Below, in pieces: positions 7,708-15,397 of a stretch of DNA of 64,000 nt. A program made the position numbers and the translations under genes. Each line of letters opens with the position of its first letter. Position 1 is the first letter of the stretch. The DNA lies in NCBI RefSeq assembly GCF_900176005.1, contig NZ_LT838272.1, positions 1,197,587 through 1,261,586 of the forward strand. Reading direction: 5' to 3'. The stretch comes from Thermanaeromonas toyohensis ToBE. Its GTDB lineage: Bacteria > Bacillota > DSM-521 > Neomoorellales > Neomoorellaceae. The notes beneath the pieces were generated by a model. The model was not told where the DNA came from. It was given only the letters and a program-made list of their open reading frames with translations, and searched no databases.

Positions 7708-8448
7708 TTGAGATTTATAGAGTTCTTGCTGGCTGTACAATTCCTTACCAGGATACCCATAACTATCCGCGCCCCCGTAGAAGAAAAAGACCTGGCCAGG
7801 TCCATGGCTTTTTTCCCACTAGTGGGGGTGCTCTTAGGTGTCTTAGCCGCAAGTTGCCATGCTTTAATCTCTCCCTTTTTGGGCAGGCCGGCTGGCGACC
7901 TTTTGGCCTTAGTTTTCTTAGTGGTGATAACCGGGAATTTGCACGGGGATGGTCTAATGGATACTGCTGATGGCCTTTTTAGCGGACGTTCGCGCGAAGA
8001 GATTTTAGAAATCATGAAGGATAGCCGGGTGGGATCCCACGGGGCCACCGCAGGGTTCCTGGTGTTTTTGGCTAAGTTTGTTCTTTTAGGCCAGCTCCCC
8101 GGAAAAGGGGTGACTTTGGGCCTTATCCTTATGACGGCTTTAGGCCGTTGGGCGCAAGTTTATGGTGCAGCGCTATACCCTTATGTCCGTAAAGGTCGAG
8201 GGGCGGGAAATTTTACAGTTTATGTTGGGTTCCGCGAACTTTTCTGGGCTTCGGTGACCGTGCTGGGTTTTCTGGTAGTTCTCCTAGGTTTTAAAGGGAT
8301 CTTTTTGGCAGGAGGTGTTCTTGCTGGAGTTGCCGGTTTAGGGTGGCTTATCCGCAAGAAAATAGGAGGTATGACAGGTGATACTCTGGGTGCCCTAAAT
8401 GAATGTACTGAGGTTTTAACTCTACTTATCTTGCAGGTTCTCCTTTAA
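7708..8448 (+). CDS. cobS: Adenosylcobinamide-GDP ribazoletransferase (cobalamin synthase)
   Basis: CobS joins adenosylcobinamide-GDP to alpha-ribazole phosphate (or alpha-ribazole), finishing the cobamide. It is an integral membrane enzyme; several hydrophobic segments are seen, for example about 36-60, 70-85 and 195-225. The family signature NLHGDGLMDTADGLFSG lies at about 75-91. There is no ATG near the start. TTG at 7708 sits nine bases after AAGGAG, while TTG at 7699 directly abuts it, so 7708 is preferred (246 residues). The bzaB stop lies at 7700-7702. The roughly 200 bases between cobS and cobT hold no recognisable gene. Confidence 0.93.
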   Translation: MRFIEFLLAVQFLTRIPITIRAPVEEKDLARSMAFFPLVGVLLGVLAASCHALISPFLGRPAGDLLALVFLVVITGNLHGDGLMDTADGLFSGRSREEILEIMKDSRVGSHGATAGFLVFLAKFVLLGQLPGKGVTLGLILMTALGRWAQVYGAALYPYVRKGRGAGNFTVYVGFRELFWASVTVLGFLVVLLGFKGIFLAGGVLAGVAGLGWLIRKKIGGMTGDTLGALNECTEVLTLLILQVLL

Positions 8449-8649
8449 AGGAAGAGGTGTAGAGAAGGTCTGTCTTGTCTAGTAAGCGAGGAACTTTTTC
8501 CAAGCGAATTTTACTAAAGTCCTGTTCGCGAGGGTTTAAGGCCGCATTTAAGGCCGTAAAGTTTAAAGTAAAGTAGGCCTAGATTAACAGGTCTAGATTA
8601 GAAGAAGATACGCTAGAGGTTAAGCCGTCGATGTGGGGGAGGTTAGGCG

Positions 8650-9729
8650 ATGGGACTTACGTTAGAAGTGACTGTCCAGGGTATTAAGCCCGTAAAGGAA
8701 GAATGGCAAAAGAAGGCCCGGGAGCATTTAAAGAATTTGGCTATTCCTCAGGGGAGCCTGGGAGAACTTTTGCTCCTCGCTGAACGCCTGGCCGCCATCA
8801 AAGAGACTTTAAAGCCTTCCGTCCGCCATAAAGCGGTCGTTACCATGGCCGGAGACCACGGAGTAGTAGAGGAAGGGGTAAGTAACTTCCCCCAGGAGGT
8901 GACCCCCCAGATGGTGGCCAATTTCGTGGCCGGTGGGGCGGCCATCAATGTTCTGGCGGAAGTGGTAGGAGCCCAAGTCATCGTGGTAGACATGGGCGTG
9001 GCCGCTGATCTTAGTGATTTGGTTAAAGCAGGGAAAATCCTTTCTTACAAGATAGGTTATGGAACTAGAAATATAGCCAGGGAGCCGGCCATGACTCGTG
9101 AACAGGCCATCTCGTCTATAGAGGCGGGCATAGAAATTGCTAGTACTTTAATTAAAAAGGGTGTTGAGCTCTTGGGCACCGGAGACATGGGTATAGGTAA
9201 TACGACCCCTAGTAGCGCTATTTTAGCTGCCCTTTCGGGGTTGCCTGTAGCCGAAGTGACGGGAAGAGGGACAGGGATAAGTGAAGAGGCCTGGCAAAAC
9301 AAGGTTCGGGTTATTGAGAGAGCCCTTAAAGTGAACAAGCCCGATCCGCGGGATCCTATAGATGTTTTGGCCAAAGTAGGCGGATTTGAAATTGGTGGGA
9401 TAGCGGGACTCATTTTAGGGGCGGCTTACTACCGGGTACCGGTGGTCATAGACGGGTTCATATCTTCCGCTGGGGCTCTCCTTGCCCGAGAGTTAGCCCC
9501 TTCTTGCGTGGATTACATGTTCGCTGGGCATCTTTCTAAGGAGCCGGGGCATAAGTTTATGCTGCAAAGATTAGGCCTTAAGCCCCTCCTCGACCTGGAC
9601 TTAAGATTGGGAGAAGGTACCGGTGCTGCCCTGGCCATGAATATTATAGAAGCTGCTGCCCAGGTGATAGGTAAGATGCTTACCTTTGAGGAAGCAGGGG
9701 TATCCAGGAGTCGGGGGAGGGTAGAATAG
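8650..9729 (+). CDS. cobT: Nicotinate-nucleotide-benzimidazole phosphoribosyltransferase CobT
   Basis: CobT activates the lower-ligand base by transferring ribose phosphate from nicotinate mononucleotide, giving alpha-ribazole phosphate. The 359-residue length is typical. Motifs include FGELLL-like LGELLLLAERLA near the N-terminus, MAGDHGVVEEGVSNFPQEVT at about 77-96, LLGTGDMGIGNTTPSSAI in the middle, and LGEGTGAALAMNII near the end, which carries the catalytic glutamate. The ATG follows GGGGGAGG. Placement between the base-synthesis genes and bzaC is the organisation expected for a dedicated lower-ligand operon. Confidence 0.96.
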   Translation: MGLTLEVTVQGIKPVKEEWQKKAREHLKNLAIPQGSLGELLLLAERLAAIKETLKPSVRHKAVVTMAGDHGVVEEGVSNFPQEVTPQMVANFVAGGAAINVLAEVVGAQVIVVDMGVAADLSDLVKAGKILSYKIGYGTRNIAREPAMTREQAISSIEAGIEIASTLIKKGVELLGTGDMGIGNTTPSSAILAALSGLPVAEVTGRGTGISEEAWQNKVRVIERALKVNKPDPRDPIDVLAKVGGFEIGGIAGLILGAAYYRVPVVIDGFISSAGALLARELAPSCVDYMFAGHLSKEPGHKFMLQRLGLKPLLDLDLRLGEGTGAALAMNIIEAAAQVIGKMLTFEEAGVSRSRGRVE

Positions 9730-9732
9730 TGA

Positions 9733-11325
9733 ATGAGGCCCTTACCTTATCTTAAGTACGATCCTCAGGATACGAGCCCCCAATACCTTGAAGATCTGAC
9801 CTGTGCCTATTGGTTTTCTGAAGTTCTTTTTAGCGCAGTAGAATGGGATCTCTTCACCCTCCTGGAACCGGAGGGCAAAAGTCTTGAGGAAATAGCACAG
9901 GTGCTTAAAGTTAGTTCTCCGGCGTTAAAGCGTTTCCTGGAAGCCCTCTGTACCTTAGGGCTAGTCAGCCGTTATAGAGATTTATTTTGCAATACCGCTA
10001 TGGCCCAGAAGTACTTGGTGAAGGGGAAGGAATCTTACCTGGGCGATTCTATCCTGTGGCGCCGGTTCCTGGCTTCTCACTGGGGTGATCTTAAGGCCTG
10101 CCTTAAAGCCGGCGGGAGGGTAAGCTTCCCTCCCGCCGAGGAGGATCCCCGGTGTTTATCCTCCCGGATCCATAAGTTTCTTCGCGCCATGGATAACGTG
10201 GCAAAAATTAAAGTACAGGAATTGCTCCCTATGGTGGAGGAGATCCCTCTAAAGGGAGAGCTTTTGGATGTGGGGGCCGGTTCCGGGGCCATGGCAGCCG
10301 GCTTTTTAAGGCGTTTCCCTTCCCTTACAGCTACTCTCCTTGACCTTCCCCATGTGCTGGAGCATACTAAGGAATTCATGCGAGGCAGGAATCTAGAAGA
10401 TAGGGTAAAGTATCTGCCGGCTAATGTTTTGGAAGCTTGGCCTTTAAAGGAACATAAATTTAACGTAATTATCTTGTCCAACCTTATTCACACCTACGGG
10501 GAAGAAGAAGTCTCCCACATCTTAGCTCAGGCAGCTTTTGCTTTACAAGATGATGGCCTACTTATTATCCATGACTTTTTCCTGGAACATTATCCAGAGA
10601 AGGCGGTCCTTTTTGATCTTAATATGCTCATAAATACCTATAACGGGAAGGTTTATTCCTCAGAGTGGGTACGGCAAAAACTTTTAAGCCTTGGGCTTTC
10701 TTCTACGGAGACGATTCCCTTAGGTACGGACACCGCCGTTATTTTCGCTGCCCCCCAAGAAGATACCCTTATGAACCTGGCCCTGGACCTTAAAGCTCGT
10801 CTCTTGGCCAAGATAAAAAAGTTGGGGTTTAGAGAAGCGCGCTTTATCCCTGTGGAAGCCGTTAAAGTATCCGAGTGGGTGGCTTGGAGGTGCCGGTTCG
10901 GGTGCGATCATTACGGCAGTCCCCACTGCCCGCCCTACAGCCCTTCCCCCAAAGAGACAAGGGAGATTCTTAAAGACTATACCCAGGCCTTGCTACTAGA
11001 AGGAGAGCCCCCTACGAGGGATTTTCAGCTTAAAGTCCTTGAGGCTGAAGGGGAAGCTATGCGAGCAGGCTTCTACAAGGCCTTCGCCTTTTGGGCCGGC
11101 CCCTGCTCTTTATGCCAACCTTGTCCCGTCGATAAAGAGGGAAATATTAGGTATAATGCGGTAGGTAGGACCAGGATATGCCCTAATGCCCAAAAAGCTC
11201 GCCCTTCCATGGAGGGGGCCGGGATCGATGTTTTTGAAACCGTAAGAAGGGCGGGTTTAAGCCTTAAGACTTTAAGCGAGGAAAATAGATTTATAAAGCA
11301 TTTTGGCTTGATCCTCCTTAAGTGA
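9733..11325 (+). CDS. bzaC: BzaC-type O-methyltransferase fused to a DUF2284 metal-binding domain
   Basis: Residues about 15-340 form a class I SAM-dependent O-methyltransferase of the winged-helix small-molecule type. It has an N-terminal dimerisation domain (about 20-100), motif I LLDVGAGSG at 177-185, LLDLPHV at 202-208 and LSNLIHTYGEEE near 248-259. BzaC is known to methylate 5-hydroxybenzimidazole to 5-methoxybenzimidazole. Residues about 345-530 are an added DUF2284-like domain with many cysteines: C387, C391, C399, C458, C461, C464 and C483, in patterns such as GPCSLCQPCP and RTRICPNA. Such domains are predicted to bind an iron-sulfur cluster or other metal. The protein is 530 residues, against about 340 for a lone methyltransferase. 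No frameshift joins the two halves. It starts three bases after the cobT stop. Confidence 0.8.
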   Translation: MRPLPYLKYDPQDTSPQYLEDLTCAYWFSEVLFSAVEWDLFTLLEPEGKSLEEIAQVLKVSSPALKRFLEALCTLGLVSRYRDLFCNTAMAQKYLVKGKESYLGDSILWRRFLASHWGDLKACLKAGGRVSFPPAEEDPRCLSSRIHKFLRAMDNVAKIKVQELLPMVEEIPLKGELLDVGAGSGAMAAGFLRRFPSLTATLLDLPHVLEHTKEFMRGRNLEDRVKYLPANVLEAWPLKEHKFNVIILSNLIHTYGEEEVSHILAQAAFALQDDGLLIIHDFFLEHYPEKAVLFDLNMLINTYNGKVYSSEWVRQKLLSLGLSSTETIPLGTDTAVIFAAPQEDTLMNLALDLKARLLAKIKKLGFREARFIPVEAVKVSEWVAWRCRFGCDHYGSPHCPPYSPSPKETREILKDYTQALLLEGEPPTRDFQLKVLEAEGEAMRAGFYKAFAFWAGPCSLCQPCPVDKEGNIRYNAVGRTRICPNAQKARPSMEGAGIDVFETVRRAGLSLKTLSEENRFIKHFGLILLK

Positions 11326-12857
11326 GTGATGTAAAAATGAAGATAATGCTTTTGGAGCACCCGCGCAGTATCAGCCGGGAGAGGCTAAATGATGTGGCCA
11401 ATACGCCCCTCTCTTCCTGCCTCTTGACAGGTTATATTGCTGCTGTCCTGAAGGCCAAGGGGTATGAAGTGGAAATTGTAGAGGGATATTTAGAGGGGCT
11501 TTCCTACGACCAGATAGAAGAAAGGCTAGAGGTTCTAAGGCCCGATATCCTTGGGGTACACATGGTGTACCAATGGAGAAAGGAACAGGAGTTGTTTGAC
11601 TTTTTGGAGAAGGTAAAAAAGGAGGGGCCGGCACCCTACATAACAGCTTACGGGTTTTATCCTACTCTGGCCTTGGAAGAGATCTTAAGCACTTCTTGGG
11701 CTATCGATTCGGTAATTCTGGGGGAGCCGGAGTTAACCTTTGGGGAGCTAGCCGAAGCCCTATCCTGTGGAATTTTCCCACGAGATCTTCCCGGCCTGGC
11801 GGTACGGGAAGGAGACAGTGTAAGGTTCCTCTGGAGGGATCCTCTGGATGATCTGGACTTACTTCCTTTCCCTTTGCGCACTGAGGCCATGTTTAGGCTT
11901 CCGCAAGTAAATATCCAAGGGAGCCGGGGGTGCTATGGGAGATGTACCTTCTGCTATATTAATCCCTTTTATGGTCCTAATTCCCGCTGGCGCGGGCGGA
12001 GCCCGGAGAATATCGTGGCGGAAATAGATACTATAGTCTCCGCACGAGACTTCCGGGACTTTTACTTTGTGGATGCCAACTTTTTTGGCCCGGGTAAGAG
12101 GGGCCAGGAGAGGGCCAGGCGGTTGGCTTCCTTACTAAAAGGCCGGGGCATCCGTTTTGGAATCGAGGCCCGGGTAAACGATATTTATGATGAGGTGATC
12201 GGGGAGCTGGTGGAGGCGGGGCTCTATCAAATTTTTCTTGGCCTTGAAAGCGGGAGCGAGAGATCTTTAAAGCGGATGAATAAGATGACCACAGTGGAAC
12301 AGAATGAGAGGGCTTTAAGTATCTTAAGAAAATATGGGTTAGAGCCTAATTTGGGGTTTATAATGTTTGAGCCAGATGCTACTCTGGAAGATGTCCGGGA
12401 TAATTTTAACTTCCTTAAGAGAAACGGGCTGCTAAAAGACCTGGCTATAACGGCCAATGTTCTTTATCATTATCAGATTATTTTAAAGGGGACTCCGGCC
12501 TATCATAAACTCTACCGGGAAGGACGCCTGAAAATCTCCCCTTCTTCCTCCTACGAAGGCAAGGCCCTTTTCGTCGATCCTCGGGTGGCAGCTTTAGCTA
12601 AGCTTATGCAGCGCCTGACTAATTTTCTTTTCCTGCGTATGGAGGGCATCTGGAGCGGAAAGGTAAAGGAACCCCCGGATGCTCAAGGGAAATATGCTAA
12701 ACTAAACCATTTGCTGGTAAATGTATTTGAGGGGGCTTTAAGTACCTTGGAGAAGGGGCCTGGAATAGGCCAGGAGGAATTAGATACCTTAGCGGAGAAA
12801 AAACAGAAGGAAATAGAAAAAATAACACGGCTTTTATACAGGCCTGTGGAAGTGTGA
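11322..12857 (+). CDS. bzaD: B12-binding-domain radical SAM methyltransferase BzaD
   Basis: The 511-residue protein has an N-terminal B12-binding-like Rossmann domain (about 5-150) and a radical SAM core with the cluster motif GCYGRCTFCYIN, cysteines C204, C208 and C211 in CX3CX2C spacing. The family includes cobalamin-dependent C-methyltransferases. In known bza operons BzaD adds a methyl group to C6 of 5-methoxybenzimidazole. The gene overlaps bzaC by four bases (GTGA). The start is the GTG at 11322; the downstream ATG at 11337 is an alternative, and neither has a strong ribosome binding site. A paralogous bzaE, which would lead to dimethylbenzimidazole, is absent. Assignment to BzaD rather than BzaE is from order and is not certain. 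Confidence 0.75.
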   Translation: MSDVKMKIMLLEHPRSISRERLNDVANTPLSSCLLTGYIAAVLKAKGYEVEIVEGYLEGLSYDQIEERLEVLRPDILGVHMVYQWRKEQELFDFLEKVKKEGPAPYITAYGFYPTLALEEILSTSWAIDSVILGEPELTFGELAEALSCGIFPRDLPGLAVREGDSVRFLWRDPLDDLDLLPFPLRTEAMFRLPQVNIQGSRGCYGRCTFCYINPFYGPNSRWRGRSPENIVAEIDTIVSARDFRDFYFVDANFFGPGKRGQERARRLASLLKGRGIRFGIEARVNDIYDEVIGELVEAGLYQIFLGLESGSERSLKRMNKMTTVEQNERALSILRKYGLEPNLGFIMFEPDATLEDVRDNFNFLKRNGLLKDLAITANVLYHYQIILKGTPAYHKLYREGRLKISPSSSYEGKALFVDPRVAALAKLMQRLTNFLFLRMEGIWSGKVKEPPDAQGKYAKLNHLLVNVFEGALSTLEKGPGIGQEELDTLAEKKQKEIEKITRLLYRPVEV

Positions 12858-12897
12858 AATTAAAAACTATGAGTAAAGGAAGGAGGTACTTCCACCA

Positions 12898-13458
12898 ATG
12901 CTGTACACTTCTTGGACTGCCCGGAGAATAGCCTATATAGCTATGTTCGTAGCCCTCTCGGCGGTAGGCGCCTACCTAAAGGTGCCCAGCTTTATCGGGA
13001 CTCCGGCTCTAGATTCCTTCCCTGGCTTTCTCGGTGCCCTAGTACTCGGTCCCCGTGATGGAGCCCTCATAGCCTTTTTAGGGCATCTCTTCACCGCGCT
13101 GACGGCCGGATTCCCCCTAACACTACCTCTCCACCTGTTCATTGCGGCTGGCATGGCTGTCATCACAGCCCTTTTTGCTTTCCTCGCTTCCTATTCCGTT
13201 CCTGTCGGTGCGGTAACGGCCATATTCTTGAACAGTGTCCTTTTGCCCGCCTTGTTCATCCCCCTACCGGGATTCGGGAAGGGCTTTTTTATTGCCGTTC
13301 TAGTTCCCCTTTTAGTAGCTTCTACCCTCAACATCCTCGTAGCTATATTCGTTTTTGCTGGCCTACGGCCCGTATTCCCCAACAGTTGGGTGCTGGCGCG
13401 GCGCCGAAGGGTGAAGGGGCATGAGGAAGTATCGGGATCTCACACTGATAGAGCTTAA
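12898..13458 (+). CDS. cblT: ECF-type substrate-binding membrane protein, probable alpha-ribazole transporter CblT
   Basis: This 186-residue protein has about five to six hydrophobic segments and the look of an S component of energy-coupling factor transporters, including an early ARRIAYIAMFVALSAVGAYL helix. It starts at an ATG after AAGGAGG. Known CblT proteins of Firmicutes take up alpha-ribazole and are encoded next to the kinase CblS. Here the next gene, overlapping by 38 bases, looks like CblS, and the whole unit is in a B12-controlled operon. The specific substrate (alpha-ribazole, free benzimidazole or another cobamide precursor) is inferred from context. The shared ECF energising module is not in the window. 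Confidence 0.75.
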   Translation: MLYTSWTARRIAYIAMFVALSAVGAYLKVPSFIGTPALDSFPGFLGALVLGPRDGALIAFLGHLFTALTAGFPLTLPLHLFIAAGMAVITALFAFLASYSVPVGAVTAIFLNSVLLPALFIPLPGFGKGFFIAVLVPLLVASTLNILVAIFVFAGLRPVFPNSWVLARRRRVKGHEEVSGSHTDRA

Positions 13459-14176
13459 CGATGGCAGACTCCTAGTGATAGCCTGCGATTCCTGCGGGGC
13501 AATAGGTCCTAAAGAAGGGGATGTGGTAAAAGTACCCGGCTACGTAGTGGGCCGCTTCACTAGCCGCGTAGCCCTGATGGAAGTCCTAGCTGCTGGGGCA
13601 TGGCCGATCTGCGTTGTGAACACCTTGTGTGTGGAACCCTTCCCCACGGGAGCTGACATACAGCGCGGGATAGCCGATGAGCTGCGATTTTTAGGGGTGG
13701 ATCCAGAGGCTTTACTTACTGGTAGCACAGAGAAGAATATGCCCACTTCCCAGTCAGGAGTGGGAGTAACTGTCATCGGGATAGCTTCTAAAGAACAATT
13801 ACGAGTGGGTCGCCTGAGTGCGGGAGATTCCCTTGGCCTCTTTGGGCTGCCCAAAGTAGGAGCCGAGGTTTCCCTTAACGACCCGGAAATAGCGGATCTA
13901 CCAACAGTAATGCTTTTACTTTCCAGTAGCCAAGTAAGGGAAATAGTACCGGTCGGCTCGCGGGGCATAAAAGCCGAAGCTGAAACATTGGCTCGGCTCA
14001 ACGACCTAGAGCTTGTGTGGTACGAAATCCCAGATGAAGTGGATCTATACAAATCGGCCGGTCCCGCCACCTGCCTATTGGTGGCCGGGGAGGAGGCTAG
14101 CCTAAAACTCTTGGGAGAGAAGGCTAAAAAGCCCTTCCTTCTGCTAGGTAATTTGATTCCCCATTCTAAAGGCTAG
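13421..14176 (+). CDS. cblS: Probable alpha-ribazole kinase CblS (AIR-synthase-like fold)
   Basis: The 251-residue product resembles small PurM/ThiL-like proteins annotated as alpha-ribazole kinase: DLTLIELNDGRLLVIACDSC near the start, EGDVVKVPGYVVGRFTSRVALMEVL-type text at about 31-55, and STEKNMPTSQSGVGVTVIG in the middle. CblS phosphorylates salvaged alpha-ribazole so that CobS can attach it. The start lies inside the end of cblT, suggesting translational coupling. It is the last gene of the bza operon; no clear intrinsic terminator follows. The assignment rests on the CblT-CblS pairing plus sequence resemblance and would be weaker in isolation. Confidence 0.75.
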   Translation: MRKYRDLTLIELNDGRLLVIACDSCGAIGPKEGDVVKVPGYVVGRFTSRVALMEVLAAGAWPICVVNTLCVEPFPTGADIQRGIADELRFLGVDPEALLTGSTEKNMPTSQSGVGVTVIGIASKEQLRVGRLSAGDSLGLFGLPKVGAEVSLNDPEIADLPTVMLLLSSSQVREIVPVGSRGIKAEAETLARLNDLELVWYEIPDEVDLYKSAGPATCLLVAGEEASLKLLGEKAKKPFLLLGNLIPHSKG

Positions 14177-14337
14177 CCTCTCACCAACACCACTGAAGGA
14201 TGGGAGAAGGAAGCCCCGGGATCTGACCGGGTAAGATTAAAAGGGAAGAATTGCGGGGGAGGAGTAATGGAAGGGGAGAGATTCTGAGAGCAAGGGAGTA
14301 TAGTTTTTCGCAGCCGCTATGACAAAGAAAAAGTAAA

Positions 14338-14442
14338 GTGTCAACTTTTTTGATAAACGGGGATGGAGCCAAATGGATAAAACAAGGCAAGGAATACTTC
14401 CTCAAGGCTCACATCTATTTAGACCACTTGAAGCTAATTTGA
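14338..14442 (+). pseudogene. Remnant of an ISLre2-family (UPF0236) transposase
   Basis: The frame from 14338 to the stop at 14440-14442 reads INGDGAKWIKQGKEYF and then YLDHLK. This resembles the catalytic-region text of ISLre2-type transposases, which have a GDGA-WIK-G-EY pattern followed by LD-FH. There is no start, no upstream or downstream continuation and no terminal repeats, so only a scrap of about 30 codons is left. The rest of the 14177-14471 gap shows no gene. The scrap sits exactly between the cobamide operon and the accessory catabolic region. Confidence 0.55.
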
Positions 14443-14471
14443 ACAAAAATTTTTTGTAACCTTAGCAGGAA

Positions 14472-14528
14472 TTTCAAACGATATGTCGAACTATTACAAT
14501 GAAGCAACGTAGTTGGATATTATGCAAC
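14472..14528 (+). promoter_or_regulatory. iclR promoter and autoregulatory operator
   Basis: A -10 box TACAAT lies at 14495-14500 with a weak -35 (TTTCAA, 14472-14477) 17 bp upstream. Just after the expected transcription start is the 17-bp near-palindrome GTTGGATATTATGCAAC (14512-14528), with one mismatch between arms. The same pattern recurs at 15344-15360 and 35411-35427. The position over the start of transcription fits repression of iclR by its own product. Confidence 0.6.
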
Positions 14529-14549
14529 AACATCTTTGGGTGGAGTGAA

Positions 14550-15311
14550 GTGGGAGAGGGTATCCAATCTGTTCAACGGGCCGTATATATCCTTGAGCGT
14601 CTGGCTTCCTCGAAGAACGGGGCAACTGCCTCTGAAATCGCTAAAGAGTTAGGAGTTAACCGTAGTACTGTATTTAGGTTGATGGAAACGTTAATCGAAG
14701 CGGGTTACGTTAGACAGGCAACTTTGACTAAGCGTTATCACCTTACTATGAAGTTGTTTTCTTTAGGGAGTAAGCTTTTAGATGAAATGGACATCCGTTC
14801 CTGTGCTAGGCCTGTGTTGGAGAGTTTACAAAAAGAAACCGGTCATACGGTCCATCTAGGTTTGCGGGATCTAAATGAAGTTGTGTATATAGACAAAATT
14901 ACAGGTACTAATCCTATCCAAATGTATTCCATGATAGGCCGGAGAGCTCCCCTTTACTGTACAGGTATTGGGAAAGCTATTTTGGCATTTATGAAGGATC
15001 ATGAAATAGATCAATTTCTAAGGAATACCAAGCTGATTAGATTTACCCCTAACACTATCGTGGATCCCATAAAGTTGTGGCAAGAAATAAAGGAAATACG
15101 GGTAAGAGGATATGCCCTGGATATGGAAGAGCATGAAATGGGAATACGGTGTGTAGCCGCTCCTATTTTTGATTACACTCAGGAAGTTATAGGGAGTATA
15201 AGTCTTGCTGCGGTGGTTATAACCTTAGGAGACAAGAGTATAGAAGAATATGCGGACAAGGTCATACAGGCAGCCAAGACGGTAAGTGAATTGTTGGGGG
15301 CGCGGAAATAG
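14550..15311 (+). CDS. IclR-family transcriptional regulator
   Basis: The protein has an N-terminal winged helix-turn-helix (ATASEIAKELGVNRSTVFRLM at about 26-46) and a C-terminal IclR effector-binding domain (about 80-253, with GRRAPLYCTGIGKAILAF). An ATG at 14499 would add 17 residues, but it overlaps the predicted -10 box and precedes the operator. The GTG at 14550 after GGAG gives the standard IclR N-terminus IQSVQRAVYILE and is preferred (253 residues). IclR proteins often sense sugar acids such as 2-keto-3-deoxygluconate. The genes downstream handle 2-keto-3-deoxy sugar acids, which makes such an effector likely. Palindromes matching its own operator lie before the aldolase gene and before a distant aminotransferase gene. 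Confidence 0.9.
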   Translation: MGEGIQSVQRAVYILERLASSKNGATASEIAKELGVNRSTVFRLMETLIEAGYVRQATLTKRYHLTMKLFSLGSKLLDEMDIRSCARPVLESLQKETGHTVHLGLRDLNEVVYIDKITGTNPIQMYSMIGRRAPLYCTGIGKAILAFMKDHEIDQFLRNTKLIRFTPNTIVDPIKLWQEIKEIRVRGYALDMEEHEMGIRCVAAPIFDYTQEVIGSISLAAVVITLGDKSIEEYADKVIQAAKTVSELLGARK

Positions 15312-15336
15312 CTATGATAATTTTAACCAAGATGAA

Positions 15337-15367
15337 CAACATTGTTGCAATTTATGCAACAATGTTG
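15337..15367 (+). promoter_or_regulatory. Extended operator before the aldolase operon (IclR site)
   Basis: Two perfect 13-base arms, CAACATTGTTGCA (15337-15349) and TGCAACAATGTTG (15355-15367), flank a five-base centre. The inner 17 bp, GTTGCAATTTATGCAAC (15344-15360), match the palindromes near iclR and at 35411. The site lies 31 bases before the aldolase ATG and downstream of iclR, so it can control the aldolase-kinase-transporter operon independently of iclR. Confidence 0.7.
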
Positions 15368-15397
15368 AGGCCGTAATAGAAAGGGGATTATTAAAGT

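Noticed and set aside
8449-8649. Remnant of another cobamide gene between cobS and cobT
   Set aside because: All frames are short and no recognisable family text was found, only short direct repeats such as CTAGATTA.
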